A stretch of DNA of 64,000 nucleotides from Bizionia paragorgiae. Its GTDB lineage: Bacteria > Bacteroidota > Bacteroidia > Flavobacteriales > Flavobacteriaceae. Positions 11,093 to 19,458 of the stretch are shown one piece after another; the stretch's first letter is position 1, and every line of letters begins with the position of its first letter. The notes beneath the pieces are model-generated. The model was not told the origin of the DNA and searched no databases. It saw only the letters and a program-made list of their open reading frames with translations. A program made the position numbers and the translations under genes. The stretch covers positions 62,001 to 126,000 of the forward strand of contig NZ_FNQK01000004.1 in the NCBI RefSeq assembly GCF_900107625.1, given 5' to 3'.

Positions 11093-12181
11093 ATGGATTC
11101 AAAAACGATATCAAACGGGATACTCAAAGCACTAGCAGTAATTATTGGGGTGACCATCGGACTGTGGTTTATTTACAAGATTCAGTCCGTACTCGTATAT
11201 ATTGCTATTGCAGGTGTTATTTCATTACTTGGGCGCCCTATCGTTAAAGTCCTACGAGAACGCTTTAAGTTCCCCAATTTGGTCGCTGTGATTATCACAA
11301 TGATTTTATTCTTTGCTACGATTTTAGGGATAGTGAGTTTGTTTATTCCATTAGTTATTGAGCAAGGAAAAAACCTATCCCTTTTAGATATTAATGCGCT
11401 GCAACGCAACGTTGAAAGCCTCTATATAGAAGGTATTAATCACTTTGGTTTAAATAGCGAAGAGGTACAAGCCTCTTTTAAGGACTCTACACTAATGTCT
11501 AAGCTTAATTTTAGTGCCATTCCCGAGTTTTTAAATTCTATTATTAGTGGACTCGGTAGTTTTGGAATTGGTCTTTTTTCCGTCCTTTTTATCTCATTCT
11601 TCTTTTTAAAGGACAGTGATATGTTTGGAAATAGTGTAATAACTCTATTTCCAAAATCAAAAGAAGCACGCTTAAGAAAATCATTATCGCAGATTCGCAA
11701 TTTATTATCTCGTTATTTTGGTGGTTTACTCTTACAGCTTATCATATTATTCACGATTTACTCTATCGTTCTCCTTATTTTCGGAATTGACAATGCTATA
11801 GTAATCGCTTCCCTTTGTGCATTATTAAACGTGATCCCTTATGTAGGCCCTATTATTAGTGCTTTCTTGATTGTTCTTTTAACCATGTCTAGTAATTTAG
11901 GTGAAGACTTTAGTACCGTTATATTACCTAAAACGATTTACGTTATGATTGGTTTTATCATTGCGCAATTAGTAGACAACTTTTTCAGTCAGCCCTTTAT
12001 TTTTTCACAGAGTGTTAAATCACACCCTTTAGAGATCTTTATTGTTATCGTTATAGCAGGATTACTTTCTGGCGTGGTTGGTTTAATTGTTGCTATTCCG
12101 GTATATACCGCAATAAAAGTGGTTGCTAAAGAATTTTTATCAGAATATAGAATCGTAAAAAAACTGACAAGAGGTTTATAA
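11093..12181 (+). CDS. AI-2E/PerM family transporter
   Basis: 362 residues with about seven or eight hydrophobic segments. Two helices at the N-terminus and one near residue 60-85 are followed by a ~75-residue soluble stretch and then paired helices. The signature LNVIPYVGPIISAFL and the C-terminal FSQSVKSHPLEIFIVIVIAGLLSG are diagnostic for the PerM/AI-2E exporter family in the inner membrane. Substrate is unknown; family members have been linked to autoinducer-2 export or Na+/H+ antiport. Only 7 bp separate it from the next gene. Confidence 0.93.
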   Translation: MDSKTISNGILKALAVIIGVTIGLWFIYKIQSVLVYIAIAGVISLLGRPIVKVLRERFKFPNLVAVIITMILFFATILGIVSLFIPLVIEQGKNLSLLDINALQRNVESLYIEGINHFGLNSEEVQASFKDSTLMSKLNFSAIPEFLNSIISGLGSFGIGLFSVLFISFFFLKDSDMFGNSVITLFPKSKEARLRKSLSQIRNLLSRYFGGLLLQLIILFTIYSIVLLIFGIDNAIVIASLCALLNVIPYVGPIISAFLIVLLTMSSNLGEDFSTVILPKTIYVMIGFIIAQLVDNFFSQPFIFSQSVKSHPLEIFIVIVIAGLLSGVVGLIVAIPVYTAIKVVAKEFLSEYRIVKKLTRGL

Positions 12182-12188
12182 TATTACT

Positions 12189-13373
12189 TTGGATTCCGCA
12201 CTTTTAAATAGAGAACAGCAAGAGTTTATAGACGAGCATCTAGACTCTAATCTTACGGCATTACTGCTTAAAGAATCTAAGCATTCGACCTTTGATATAA
12301 AAGCACTGATTGAACAAATTGAAGCTAAAAAGAGGGCTCAAAAGAAATTACCAACTTGGTTTGCGGCTAAAAACATATACTATCCGAATAAGTTAAATAT
12401 AGAACAGACGTCTTCTGAAGCTACGGCTTTATATAAATCTAATTTGGTCTCTGGAGATTCTTTAATTGATTTAACGGGAGGTTTTGGCATTGATTGTTAT
12501 TATTTTTCAAAACGCTTTAAACAAGTGACCCATTGTGAGATTAACCCTAGATTATCTCAAATCGTAAAGCATAATTTTGCGGTTTTAAATAGAGAAAATA
12601 TACGTTGTTTACCACAGGACGGCTTGGCGGTGTTAGAGCAAAACGATAGCAGTTATTCTACGATTTATGTAGACCCCTCACGTCGTAACGACAGTAAAGG
12701 AAAAGTGTTTATGCTTAGCGATTGCTTACCAAATATCCCTAAACACCTCGATTTACTTTTTAAACGCAGTAAGACTATATTAATAAAAACATCTCCTTTA
12801 TTAGATATCAGTATTGGTATTAGCGAATTACAGCATGTTAAAACCATTTATTCTGTAGCACTTAATAACGAGGTTAAAGAATTACTATGGCTCCTAGAAA
12901 AAGGCTATAATGACGATATTGAAATCCGCACTGTTAATATTAACAAAGGGAAACAAGATACTTTTAATTTTGAATTAGAAGAGGAAGCTAGTCACGAAGC
13001 AGACTATAGCGTCCCTCTTAATTATTTATACGAACCTAATGCTGCCATTTTAAAATCGGGTGCCTTTAATAGCCTAGCTACCCGTTTAAAGTTGAAAAAA
13101 TTACACAAACACTCGCATCTATATACTAGCGAGGCGTTAATAGATTTCCCTGGGCGCTCCTTTAAAATTGATACTACGAGTGACTATAACGTAAAACACT
13201 TTAAAAAAACCTTTAAGCTTACCAAAGCTAATGTCACCACTCGGAATTTTCCCGATACTGTAAGCAGTATTCGCAAGAAGCTTAAGTTAAGTGATGGTGG
13301 GGACATTTACTTGTTTTTCACTACGGACCCTAATAACAAAAAGATAATTGTAAGTTGTAAAAAGATCGCATAA
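12189..13373 (+). CDS. Class I SAM-dependent methyltransferase with THUMP-like domain (PG_1098-like)
   Basis: 394 residues from TTG 12189. An N-terminal helical domain (about 1-85) is followed by a Rossmann SAM-binding domain with motif I DLTGGFGIDCYYFS and acidic HCEINP, and a YVDPSRR motif that recalls the NPPY/DPPR site of nucleic-acid methyltransferases. The C-terminus (about 300-390) has the ferredoxin-like/THUMP-like module. The family is conserved in Bacteroidota and thought to modify RNA; the target is not known. The gene ends at the bidirectional hairpin at 13372-13408. Confidence 0.88.
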   Translation: MDSALLNREQQEFIDEHLDSNLTALLLKESKHSTFDIKALIEQIEAKKRAQKKLPTWFAAKNIYYPNKLNIEQTSSEATALYKSNLVSGDSLIDLTGGFGIDCYYFSKRFKQVTHCEINPRLSQIVKHNFAVLNRENIRCLPQDGLAVLEQNDSSYSTIYVDPSRRNDSKGKVFMLSDCLPNIPKHLDLLFKRSKTILIKTSPLLDISIGISELQHVKTIYSVALNNEVKELLWLLEKGYNDDIEIRTVNINKGKQDTFNFELEEEASHEADYSVPLNYLYEPNAAILKSGAFNSLATRLKLKKLHKHSHLYTSEALIDFPGRSFKIDTTSDYNVKHFKKTFKLTKANVTTRNFPDTVSSIRKKLKLSDGGDIYLFFTTDPNNKKIIVSCKKIA

Positions 13374-13408
13374 AAAAGGTGTTTATCATTATGATAAACA
13401 CCTTTTTT
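13372..13408. terminator. Bidirectional terminator between convergent genes
   Basis: A near-perfect palindrome: 17-18 bp arms (13372-13389 and 13391-13408) with a GGTGTTTATCA core stem, an A-run on one side and a T-run on the other. It can end transcription of both the methyltransferase gene (+) and the META-domain gene (-). Confidence 0.85.
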
Positions 13409-13460
13409 ATTTTCTAAATAATTTATAATGCACCCTTTTTGGGGTGCCTATATTAATACC

Positions 13461-14267
13461 TTATTTTACAGCTTCAAATACTGCTAATGGAGCACGTCTT
13501 CCAACGTTTAAGTTTAACTCATCACCATTAATGGTATAGTTATCTGCCATTTCAAAAACTTTTAAAAACTCAGCTTCATTAAAAGTCATATCAGGACACG
13601 CTTTTAAAGTTACTGCAACACCGTTAAAAGAAATTTTATTTCCTCTATTTAGTGTATAAGAACCTGAAATGGTATTGCACCCAGCAAACCCTTCTACTCT
13701 ATTCTCTACAGCATTTAGCATAAAATAGATATCTTCCTCTTCATTTTCAGCTTTCTCAATCTCTTTACCTTCAAAAGATTTTAATCTCCATTTTATTTGC
13801 GTTATTGGCTTACTATCTAATTCCGATTTACTAAAAACTGCTAATGGAGCTCTTTTCGCCTTGTTTAACATAAGTTGCTCACCATCAACCGTATAATTAT
13901 CGGTCATTTCTAACACACTCAATACATTTCTTTCGTCGATCGTACTATTAGGACATGCCATACGTGTTGTTCCTAAAGCACTAAAAGTTATACGGTTATC
14001 GCCATCTAAACTATACTTTCCAGTAAATCTATTACACCCTGCGTAACCACTCACATTATTTCCTTCTGAATGTAAGGTAAAGTGAATTATTTGACCGTTC
14101 TGCTCTGCAGTCTCTAGATCATTTCCTTCTAGAGTAACTAAGGTCCACTGTGTGTTTGTAATGTCTACAGTATCTCCTTGCGAAGCTTCGTTTTCTGTTG
14201 TTTTGTCCGATTTACAACCCATAATTACAGTTGCTATCAGTGCTAATGTTGCTATTTTAAATTTCAT
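13461..14267 (-). CDS. Lipoprotein with two tandem META (HslJ-like) domains
   Basis: 268 residues. The lipoprotein signal peptide MKFKIATLALIATVIMGC has its lipobox Cys at 18. Two homologous META domains follow, about 35-145 and 155-265; each has W-x-L...G, GYAGCNRFTG or GFAGCNTISG, a conserved Cys before P(N/D), and a closing RRAPLAVF or KRAPLAVF strand. Single META domains occur in HslJ, linked to heat shock and novobiocin tolerance; function here is unknown. The duplication looks internal, since the repeats share most motif positions. Isolated gene ended by the bidirectional terminator. Confidence 0.88.
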   Translation of the reverse strand: MKFKIATLALIATVIMGCKSDKTTENEASQGDTVDITNTQWTLVTLEGNDLETAEQNGQIIHFTLHSEGNNVSGYAGCNRFTGKYSLDGDNRITFSALGTTRMACPNSTIDERNVLSVLEMTDNYTVDGEQLMLNKAKRAPLAVFSKSELDSKPITQIKWRLKSFEGKEIEKAENEEEDIYFMLNAVENRVEGFAGCNTISGSYTLNRGNKISFNGVAVTLKACPDMTFNEAEFLKVFEMADNYTINGDELNLNVGRRAPLAVFEAVK

Positions 14268-14442
14268 ATATTTTTATAGTTAAATAATGTTATGTACAAA
14301 ATTAACATTTAAATCAGTAGCAATAAAGTAATAAATAGTAAAGTATTGTTAATGTTTATAAGGCGTAATACAAGGATATGACACCACATTCAGGTAGAAA
14401 AGACCGACTAGTAAACACCCCTTTATTTCTAGAAGTAAACGC

Positions 14443-14592
14443 TTACTGCGCCTCTTTTGATTTGGCAACAATAGCTTTTAAGCGCTCTTTACGAAGCTCT
14501 TTTTCCGATTTCAGCTTGTTCTTTTTTTGCGTCATTAGCTTGGTGTGCTTAGACTTATTTTTCGTGTTCTTTGGGTGTCCTTTTTTAGACAT
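14443..14592 (-). CDS. Small basic protein, 49 aa
   Basis: ATG at 14592 to TAA at 14443. The product begins MSKKGHPKNTKNKSKHTKL and continues with a long Lys/Arg/Glu helix ending AKSKEAQ. About a third of the residues are Lys, suggesting nucleic-acid or ribosome association, but no family function can be named. Very similar short Lys-rich proteins are common, unannotated companions in flavobacterial genomes (recollection, not searched). It follows the TlpA gene on the same strand but lies beyond that gene's terminator (14624-14654). Confidence 0.6.
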   Translation of the reverse strand: MSKKGHPKNTKNKSKHTKLMTQKKNKLKSEKELRKERLKAIVAKSKEAQ

Positions 14593-14623
14593 TCTTCACA
14601 GCTTTTAGTCCGCGCAAGATACA

Positions 14624-14654
14624 TAAAAAAAGCTCCACTCGTAAAAGTGGAGCT
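14624..14654 (-). terminator. Rho-independent terminator after tlpA-like gene
   Basis: AGCTCCACT (14631-14639) pairs with AGTGGAGCT (14646-14654), loop of 6, followed on the minus strand by a T-run (14624-14630 read as A on plus). Confidence 0.85.
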
Positions 14655-14682
14655 CGTTTTGCTACCGGTTAAAGCGGTGGTA

Positions 14683-15300
14683 TTATTTTAGTGATTTTAA
14701 AAATTCAATAAATTTCGAATCACTATAATCTGCCATTCCACGATGGGTTAAAGCTAAGTTTCCTTGGGCATCAATAACGTAGGTCGACGGAATTGAATTG
14801 GTATTATACATGGCAGGAATACCACCTGCTGGCGCATATATTGGGAAATTATATCCTTTGCGCTCGTTAAAGGCTTTTGCGGTTTCAAAATCCCTGTCTA
14901 GAGACACCATAACAAACGCGACATCATCACCTACGGTTTTATACAAAGAATCAATACTCGGCATCTCTGCAATACATGGCGGACACCATGTGGCCCAAAG
15001 GTTTATAAAAATCACCTTTCCTTTTAATTCTTGTAGTGAGGTAACCTTGCCGTTTACATCTATGAGTTTAAAATTCATATCTGCTTTAGGTCCAATTGGT
15101 GTGGGACTAGTTGTGTTATTGGATTTCATATGGGTGATCTCTTCCACATCAGGATTCATTAATCCGGTAGCCAGTAAACCACGTTGAGCGAATCCAATCA
15201 CTTCGGTATGCAATCCTGTGGCATAAAGGATTACTGCAATCACAGCAAACACGCCATATTGAATCCATGTTTTCTTTTCTTTGTTTTTATCTTTTTTCAT
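14683..15300 (-). CDS. TlpA-family membrane-anchored thioredoxin-like protein
   Basis: 205 residues. A Lys-rich N-terminus is followed by one membrane helix (about 14-33), then a periplasmic thioredoxin fold with active site WATWCPPC and cis-proline region NSIPSTYVIDAQG. TlpA/ResA-like proteins reduce periplasmic disulfides, for example in cytochrome c maturation. The neighbours DsrE-like and DoxX-like genes on the same strand suggest a thiol or sulfur-redox theme, which is an inference. Ended by the hairpin at 14624-14654. Confidence 0.92.
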   Translation of the reverse strand: MKKDKNKEKKTWIQYGVFAVIAVILYATGLHTEVIGFAQRGLLATGLMNPDVEEITHMKSNNTTSPTPIGPKADMNFKLIDVNGKVTSLQELKGKVIFINLWATWCPPCIAEMPSIDSLYKTVGDDVAFVMVSLDRDFETAKAFNERKGYNFPIYAPAGGIPAMYNTNSIPSTYVIDAQGNLALTHRGMADYSDSKFIEFLKSLK

Positions 15301-15340
15301 AGTTTTTACTATTTTTTATTGTAATGAATTGATTTAGGTA

Positions 15341-15766
15341 TTACAAGCTGATGCTTTTATACCCTTGTTTTTGTAGCTGAAAGTTATAGAGAATCCCATT
15401 CTCTACAGTACGTATAGCTTTTGGTAATTTCGTAGTATCCACTTTAAATTTATTCAGTGAGAATCCACAAGCAACGATCTCTACGTCTGCTTTTTCGGCC
15501 TTTCTTATAAAGGGATACATCTTGTCTTTATACGTGAGCTCTCCACTATTTTTTCCGCAGATAATAACTATAAAACGACCAAATGCTGGACCGTCCTCCT
15601 TTTTAAGAGCCTCTGCCGTTAAAATAATTGGTGAAAGCTGAGGGATTTTAGTGGTCATAACCACATAGTTATTAGTTTTAGATTCGGACTGCTCTTGTCC
15701 GTATAAAGTAAAACTCCCAAAGAGAAGTGTTACGATTAATACTGTATTTAAAAGATGTGTTTTCAT
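15341..15766 (-). CDS. Secreted DsrE-like protein
   Basis: 141 residues with a signal peptide (to about residue 23, ...LYGQEQ). The mature part, with FGRFIVIICGKNSGELTYK and KADVEIVACGFSLNKFKVD, fits the DsrE/DsrF-like sulfur-relay fold, where a Cys (here in CGFSLN) is often the sulfur carrier. DsrE-like proteins move sulfane sulfur, but periplasmic versions are uncharacterised. Its start overlaps the DoxX gene stop by 4 bp, so the two are coupled, and the TlpA-like gene follows 40 bp downstream. Confidence 0.72.
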   Translation of the reverse strand: MKTHLLNTVLIVTLLFGSFTLYGQEQSESKTNNYVVMTTKIPQLSPIILTAEALKKEDGPAFGRFIVIICGKNSGELTYKDKMYPFIRKAEKADVEIVACGFSLNKFKVDTTKLPKAIRTVENGILYNFQLQKQGYKSISL

Positions 15767-16176
15767 AATTTAGATTTTATTTTTAAGTGTGTTTCGGTGT
15801 CATTCAGAATAAAAAAAAGAAGTCCGCCGAGAAGGGCTAAATTTTTAAATAAAGGTCCTAGTGTATTTATTTGTCCCACCTGAACCGTAAGGGTGATAGG
15901 GATTAAAACCGCTACCAGAATAAGTGCCGCCCATTTTGTTTTATAGCCTATTAAAAACAGGATTCCTGCAACACCCATTACGATTCCTGATAGGATGACT
16001 AGCCACTCGGGGTCTCCAAAAAAATAAGCGACATTTTTAAAACTAGCGGCTTCTATACGCTGTACTGTTTTATCGGTTTGTAATAGGTGATTTGCTCCTG
16101 CAAGAAGGAATATACCACTGACTAAAACACGTAACACTAAAACAGAGCGTCTACTGACTGAAATTGAGGACGTCAT
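15763..16176 (-). CDS. DoxX-family membrane protein
   Basis: 137 residues from the ATG at 16176; the frame runs back to a TTG at 16230, but those extra residues are not hydrophobic or family-like. Four transmembrane helices with the DoxX/MauE pattern: VLRVLVSGIFLLAGANHLL, WLVILSGIVMGVAGILFLIG, WAALILVAVLIPITLTVQVG and NLALLGGLLFFIL. DoxX proteins are small inner-membrane proteins linked to quinone or thiosulfate redox. Coupled to the DsrE-like gene by a 4-bp overlap. Confidence 0.85.
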   Translation of the reverse strand: MTSSISVSRRSVLVLRVLVSGIFLLAGANHLLQTDKTVQRIEAASFKNVAYFFGDPEWLVILSGIVMGVAGILFLIGYKTKWAALILVAVLIPITLTVQVGQINTLGPLFKNLALLGGLLFFILNDTETHLKIKSKL

Positions 16177-16291
16177 TTGATGATATGTTATTAAATTAAA
16201 ATAAGGATTGAGAACACTATAAATCCGCAAGGAGATGCCTATACAACGTATACCCCCTTGTAAGATTTAAAGTTCCATTTAGATGTTTAGC

Positions 16292-16654
16292 TTAGGCTAG
16301 TCGTGGTGGCGGAGAGTTATTATCATAATACATATACCGTAATTTAGACGTCATATATGTATTGTAATCAACACTAAAAGAAGAAGTGTCTAATGCCCAA
16401 GTAAACAGTTCCAATTGATACTGCGGCGTACAATCGCCATTAAAGGCAATCACTTCCTGAGTCTCTAATTGGGAAGATACTGAGGATTTTTGATCACTTT
16501 TTTGGTACTGGGCCTGCTCTTTTTTACACTGAAAGTGCAGCAAATTAATTCCTTCCTCGCTAAAGAGTAGGTTTAAAGCCTTAGCATCTACAGCAATAAA
16601 CTTTGCTATAAATACCGTAACCATAAACACTGCTATGTAACTCTTTATATTCAT
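16292..16654 (-). CDS. Small exported or membrane-anchored protein of unknown function
   Basis: 120 residues from ATG 16654 (a TTG is available at 16663). The N-terminus MNIKSYIAVFMVTVFIAKFIAV is one hydrophobic segment. The rest is polar with a Cys at about 43 and another at about 74 and ends in NNSPPPRLA, a proline-rich tail of a type often seen on small proteins next to Bacteroidota transport loci. No family recognised. First of the four minus-strand genes ending at tlpA. Confidence 0.55.
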   Translation of the reverse strand: MNIKSYIAVFMVTVFIAKFIAVDAKALNLLFSEEGINLLHFQCKKEQAQYQKSDQKSSVSSQLETQEVIAFNGDCTPQYQLELFTWALDTSSFSVDYNTYMTSKLRYMYYDNNSPPPRLA

Positions 16655-16816
16655 ACTATACAAACATAACCAATCAATTTATAAAGGCGTGTAACCTTTG
16701 TTACAGTTTTAACATTTTCACAGTGCTGGAGTTGTGTTAAGCATTGATAGGTACAATTGTTTAACTTAGCCCTACTTATTAGCTTATTTAAACTGCTATT
16801 TAGTCCACAAACGCAC

Positions 16817-17386
16817 ATGCATAAAAACTATCTATTTACCTCCAAACGACTCGGTTTTCGCAACTGGACGGCAAGCGATTTGACAGAATTTGCGAGTATG
16901 AATGCCGATAAAGCTGTAATGAAGTATTTTCCAGAACCATTAACCACAGAGGAAACTGCCGAATTAACTAAGCGCTTGCAAAAGCACTACATTAAAAATG
17001 GATATACTTATTACGCTACCGATCGCTTAGAAAACGGAGAGTTTATTGGTTTTATTGGTTTCGCTTTTCAGGAGTACCATTCAAAGTACACGCCAGCAAT
17101 AGATATGGGATGGCGTTTAAAACCAAGTGCTTGGGGTTACGGCTATGCCACCGAAGGCGCAAAAAGGTGTCTTGAATTCGGGTTTAATGACTTGGGTTTT
17201 AAGACTATTATTGCTGTTTGTACGGAAAACAATAGGCCATCGGAAAAGGTGATGCAAAAAACAGGAATGACAAAGTTGGGTGCATTTAATCACCCTAAAC
17301 TTAAAGACTACCCCGATTACGAACGTTGTTTGTGTTATAAAATAACGAAAGATAAATGGCAACAAAATACTAGTCACATTAAATAA
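16817..17386 (+). CDS. GNAT-family N-acetyltransferase (RimJ/RimL-like)
   Basis: 189 residues from ATG 16817; an upstream in-frame TTG at 16757 would add a non-family hydrophobic stretch. The pattern matches RimJ/RimL-type GNATs: TSKRLGFRNW at the start, IGFIGF strand, IDMGWRLKPSAWGYGYATEGAK acetyl-CoA loop, VCTENNRPSEKVMQKTGM helix and a final YERCLCYKI strand. It transfers acetyl from acetyl-CoA to an amine; substrate unknown. Monocistronic by position. Confidence 0.9.
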   Translation: MHKNYLFTSKRLGFRNWTASDLTEFASMNADKAVMKYFPEPLTTEETAELTKRLQKHYIKNGYTYYATDRLENGEFIGFIGFAFQEYHSKYTPAIDMGWRLKPSAWGYGYATEGAKRCLEFGFNDLGFKTIIAVCTENNRPSEKVMQKTGMTKLGAFNHPKLKDYPDYERCLCYKITKDKWQQNTSHIK

Positions 17387-17660
17387 ATAATATGGCTTTA
17401 AAATAAATAGTGTTATAACATTCTAAACCCTAGTAGGCACAGGTGAAATCAACTACCCTTTTTGATCGTTTGTTAGCTCCCAATTTCATTCATCACAATT
17501 CGTGTTTCAAGGGTACACATCTCATAATAATCTGTTTAAAAGCTGTATACCAATCACCTTGCACCTCTTGATTCTACAGTTTTACTCTTCAACTTATATT
17601 TACTAAATTGCACACTGAATCTTAGTGTACAAATTGCTAGGTCACAATAAAAATTAAAGT

Positions 17661-18197
17661 ATGAAATACGTAAAATATAGTCTAGGCATTTTAGCAGTTT
17701 TAGTGATTGGTTTTTTCCTTTTAGGACTCCTCAAACCTGAAATCACTTATGACTGTGAGATTATGGTCGACAAACCTCTTACAGAAGCTTGGGGGTTAAG
17801 TCAAGATCCAGAGAAAATATCGGAATGGCTAATCGGCGTTCAAAAAATGGAGCTGGTAAGTGGTCAACACGCCACGGTAGGTGCCGTCTATGATGTGTAT
17901 TTTGACAATGAAGGTCAGCAAATGATTATTAGAGAAACCATAACAGAAATTGTTCCAAACGAATCTGTTTCCATGGTATTTACTTCAGATTTTATGGATA
18001 TGGACTACCAACTATCTATGGAATTTATTGATGGAAAAACAAAAATTAACACCTATACTACGGCAACGGGAAACAGTATGATATCGAAGTCTATAATGGC
18101 TTTAATGAGTGGGACATTTGTTACACAGGAAGAAACCAACCTGGCAAATCTTAAAAAAGCGATTGAAAACAACACAAAAAATTACAGTCTAAATTAA
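17661..18197 (+). CDS. SRPBCC-superfamily protein with N-terminal membrane anchor
   Basis: 178 residues. One hydrophobic helix (about 5-25) followed by a START/Bet v 1-like domain (about 32-165): CEIMVDKPLTEAWGLSQDPEKISEWLIG and a series of beta strands (MIIRETITEIVPNESVSMVF). The fold binds hydrophobic ligands in a cavity; the ligand is unknown. The 274 bp upstream contains nothing recognisable. Stands alone. Confidence 0.78.
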   Translation: MKYVKYSLGILAVLVIGFFLLGLLKPEITYDCEIMVDKPLTEAWGLSQDPEKISEWLIGVQKMELVSGQHATVGAVYDVYFDNEGQQMIIRETITEIVPNESVSMVFTSDFMDMDYQLSMEFIDGKTKINTYTTATGNSMISKSIMALMSGTFVTQEETNLANLKKAIENNTKNYSLN

Positions 18198-18297
18198 AAT
18201 AAGAATTTTGAAGTCTTAGTATTGACTACTTAATAGTTCTTATTTTAAGATCCAACGCCCCTAACCGTTAGGCTAACATTTACAATATATTTACCCC

Positions 18298-18660
18298 ATG
18301 AAAGTGACTCCAGAACATAACGAACGCATAGCTAAAATGACCTTTTCGTCGGTATATCCGCATTATGTCACTAAAGTAGAAAAGAAAGGGCGCACCATAG
18401 AAGAGCTACACACAGTAATCACCTGGTTAACTGGTTTTGACAGTGTAAAAATCCAGGAGCTAATTGATGAAAAGGTTACTTTTAAAACCTTTTTTGAGCG
18501 TGCCGAAATAAACCCCAATGCACATCTTATAAAGGGTGTTATTTGTGGTTACCGCATTGAAGACATCGATAATACACTCACCCAACAAACCCGTTTTCTA
18601 GACAAGTTGGTCGATGAGTTAGCTAAAGGACGTAAAATGGAAAAAATATTACGCCAATAG
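18298..18660 (+). CDS. DUF2200 domain-containing protein
   Basis: 120 residues covering the whole family: HNERIAKMTFSSVYPHYVTKVEKKGR near the start, TVITWLTGFD, FFERAEINPNAHLIKGVICGYRIEDI and a helical tail. DUF2200 proteins are small cytoplasmic proteins of unknown function. The ATG at 18298 is the only plausible start. The DoxX-like gene 116 bp downstream may share the transcript. Confidence 0.92.
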   Translation: MKVTPEHNERIAKMTFSSVYPHYVTKVEKKGRTIEELHTVITWLTGFDSVKIQELIDEKVTFKTFFERAEINPNAHLIKGVICGYRIEDIDNTLTQQTRFLDKLVDELAKGRKMEKILRQ

Positions 18661-18776
18661 CAACAGCCTATTACTCCACGACTCCCCCTGCTCTATTCGC
18701 ACGCCTTTGAGGTAATAATTCAGCCGATGTCAAATGAAAACCCATTTTTAAAAACACAGTATAACCGCTTATAAAT

Positions 18777-19202
18777 ATGATAGATTTAAATAAAATTGTT
18801 AGTGCCTTTACCCTTCGTATGATTCTAGGCTTTATATTCTTAATGCAAGGCTTTGGAAAAGTGATTACCATGGGTATTGAAAAAGTCTATCAGGCGCATT
18901 ACTTTATAGGGACTTTCGAAGATATTCTGCCTGATTTTTTAATTTATGCCACTGTATATTACACCTCTTATATTGAGTTGATTGGTGGTTTTTTATTGGT
19001 TATCGGATTTAAAACAAACTATGCGCTTTACGCACTAGCTTCGGTATTAATACTAGTTACTTTTGGTCATGGCCTTGCTGAACCGATATGGGATTTATCG
19101 CATGTTATGTACCGCACTATGTTACTAATTGCCCTATTACTATTACCAAAAACATGGGACCAATGGTCGGTAGATTACCTTATTAGTCACCGTAAAAAAT
19201 AG
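18777..19202 (+). CDS. DoxX-family membrane protein
   Basis: 141 residues, four predicted membrane helices: LRMILGFIFLMQGFGKVI, TSYIELIGGFLLVIGF, YALYALASVLILVTFGHGL and TMLLIALLLLPKTW. The motif R-x-x-LGFIFLMQGFGK is the DoxX signature. It is a second, clearly diverged DoxX protein in the window (compare 15763-16176). Partner and role unknown. Confidence 0.85.
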   Translation: MIDLNKIVSAFTLRMILGFIFLMQGFGKVITMGIEKVYQAHYFIGTFEDILPDFLIYATVYYTSYIELIGGFLLVIGFKTNYALYALASVLILVTFGHGLAEPIWDLSHVMYRTMLLIALLLLPKTWDQWSVDYLISHRKK

Positions 19203-19366
19203 CTGCTTAGAATCCGCAGTCTTATTTGTATTACCCCATAATTGAGTATAGGTAGTAGTATATTAGCGCGATCCTTCCGTAAAGCCAAGGTTTAAAACCC
19301 CTATACGTTATTAGTTCACGTCTGTTTATATTAGTCAACGGTCATCCAGCACACAAAATCTAAGTC

Positions 19367-19432
19367 AAAAAAAATGTTGCGATTTTGCGACTCCTCTTTC
19401 CAATAAAAAAGAAGAATTGCAATACCGCAACA
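19367..19432 (-). terminator. Long imperfect hairpin terminator after murA
   Basis: On the minus strand TGTTGC (19432-19427) pairs with GCAACA (19380-19375) at the base of a longer imperfect stem, followed by eight T (19374-19367). It sits 27 bp after the murA stop. Confidence 0.7.
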
Positions 19433-19458
19433 TGCTGTGTTATGCGTTTACTAGCGTT

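Noticed and set aside
14378-14608. Plus-strand frame of 76 codons
   Set aside because: Opposite strand holds a well-formed 49-aa basic protein; the plus frame has no start context or family-like sequence.
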